Positions 5,502 to 5,693 of a stretch of DNA of 5,693 nt are shown here, piece by piece. Source of the stretch: an uncultured Spirochaetaceae bacterium (GTDB lineage Bacteria > Spirochaetota > Spirochaetia > Treponematales > Treponemataceae); the NCBI GenBank assembly GCA_902796985.1, contig CADBRC010000010.1:1-5693 (forward strand), in the 5' to 3' direction. Position numbers and translations under genes: made by a program. Within the stretch, counting starts at the first letter, position 1; each line of letters opens with the position of its first letter. The notes beneath the pieces were generated by a model. That model did no database searches, was not told where the DNA came from, and worked only from the letters and a program-made list of their open reading frames with translations.

Positions 5502-5693
5502 CTAGCGTATCCTTTCTATCTTCCAGGCGCGGTGGATTTTTGTGTTCCTGTAGTCTTCCGGGATTGTTTTTGCCGTAATGTCCGTGGCTTTGTAGAGAAG
5601 CTCTCCGTTCATGCGGGAGGGTAACCTCTGCTCTTCAAATATGAGCCTGCGGCTGTTAGTGCTAAAGTAGAGGATTCCGTCCGGCGTAAGAAG
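5502..5693 (-). CDS. 23S rRNA guanine-N2 methyltransferase, RlmL/RlmKL-like (C-terminal part)
   Basis: This is the 3' end of a gene that enters from the right edge of the window; 63 residues and a TAG stop (5504-5502) are present. The frame reads LLTPDGILYFSTNSRRL at the edge and later DITAKTIPEDYRNTKIHRAWKI. This matches the end of the class I SAM-dependent methyltransferase fold in RlmL/RlmK/RlmI-type rRNA methyltransferases, with the L-x-P-x-G-x-LYFSTN strand and the DIT-x-KTIP-x-D-x-RN-x-KIH-x-x-WKI ending. These enzymes methylate 23S rRNA bases from S-adenosylmethionine. The catalytic and SAM-binding motifs lie outside the window, so whether this is RlmL, fused RlmKL or a relative cannot be decided. 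It reads toward the tRNA operon promoter, with a possible terminator between. Confidence 0.85.
   Translation of the reverse strand, partial: LLTPDGILYFSTNSRRLIFEEQRLPSRMNGELLYKATDITAKTIPEDYRNTKIHRAWKIERIR

Noticed and set aside
5436..5624. 62-codon plus-strand frame near the right end
   Set aside because: It covers a terminator-like region and the antisense of the methyltransferase C-terminus, whose minus-strand reading has strong family similarity.

Overview
The window looks like an ordinary chromosomal housekeeping segment of a bacterium with about 50-55% GC. I think a spirochaete of the Treponema group is most likely. This rests on impression: the Rho with a long N-terminal extension, the A5/T5-tract intergenic hairpins, and a recollection that rpsT lies near rho in Treponema pallidum. 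None of it was checked by search. I see no plasmid, phage, transposase, CRISPR or toxin-antitoxin signature, and no complete new multi-gene system.

Layout, left to right. (1) 1-678, minus strand: a two-gene unit, a 57-residue putative zinc-ribbon protein followed by rpsT (ribosomal protein S20, UUG start), with a good sigma70-type promoter at 649-678 and a hairpin downstream of rpsT at 53-93. (2) 702-2853, plus strand: a divergent unit of an AEC-family membrane transporter and a GT61/DUF563 glycosyltransferase that overlap by ATGA. The transporter promoter sits so close to its ATG that the mRNA may be leaderless. (3) 2854-3169: a 316-base region between the glycosyltransferase and rho. It holds a probable rho promoter overlapping the glycosyltransferase stop codon, then a leader of about 290 nt with three perfect 12-bp stem-loops in tandem and two weaker ones. 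(4) 3170-5086: rho, encoding a 638-residue termination factor. Its C-terminal 420 residues match classical Rho, and it has an extra ~215-residue disordered N-terminus ending in an Arg/Gly/Asn/Tyr-rich segment. (5) 5111-5146: a bidirectional terminator between rho and a convergent tRNA operon. (6) 5182-5380, minus strand: tRNA-Val(UAC) and tRNA-Pro(UGG), 7 bases apart, behind a near-consensus promoter with an A/T-rich upstream tract. (7) 5502-5693, minus strand: the last 63 residues of an RlmL/RlmKL-like 23S rRNA guanine-N2 methyltransferase that runs off the window, with a possible terminator at 5425-5463.

Most of the genes serve gene expression: ribosome (S20, rRNA methyltransferase), tRNA supply, and transcription termination. 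The AEC/GT61 pair is a small envelope-related insert among them. The parts most worth a second look are the low-complexity Rho N-terminus, which suggests condensate or prion-like behaviour as reported for other Rho proteins with insertions, and the hairpin array in the rho leader, a natural candidate for autoregulation.
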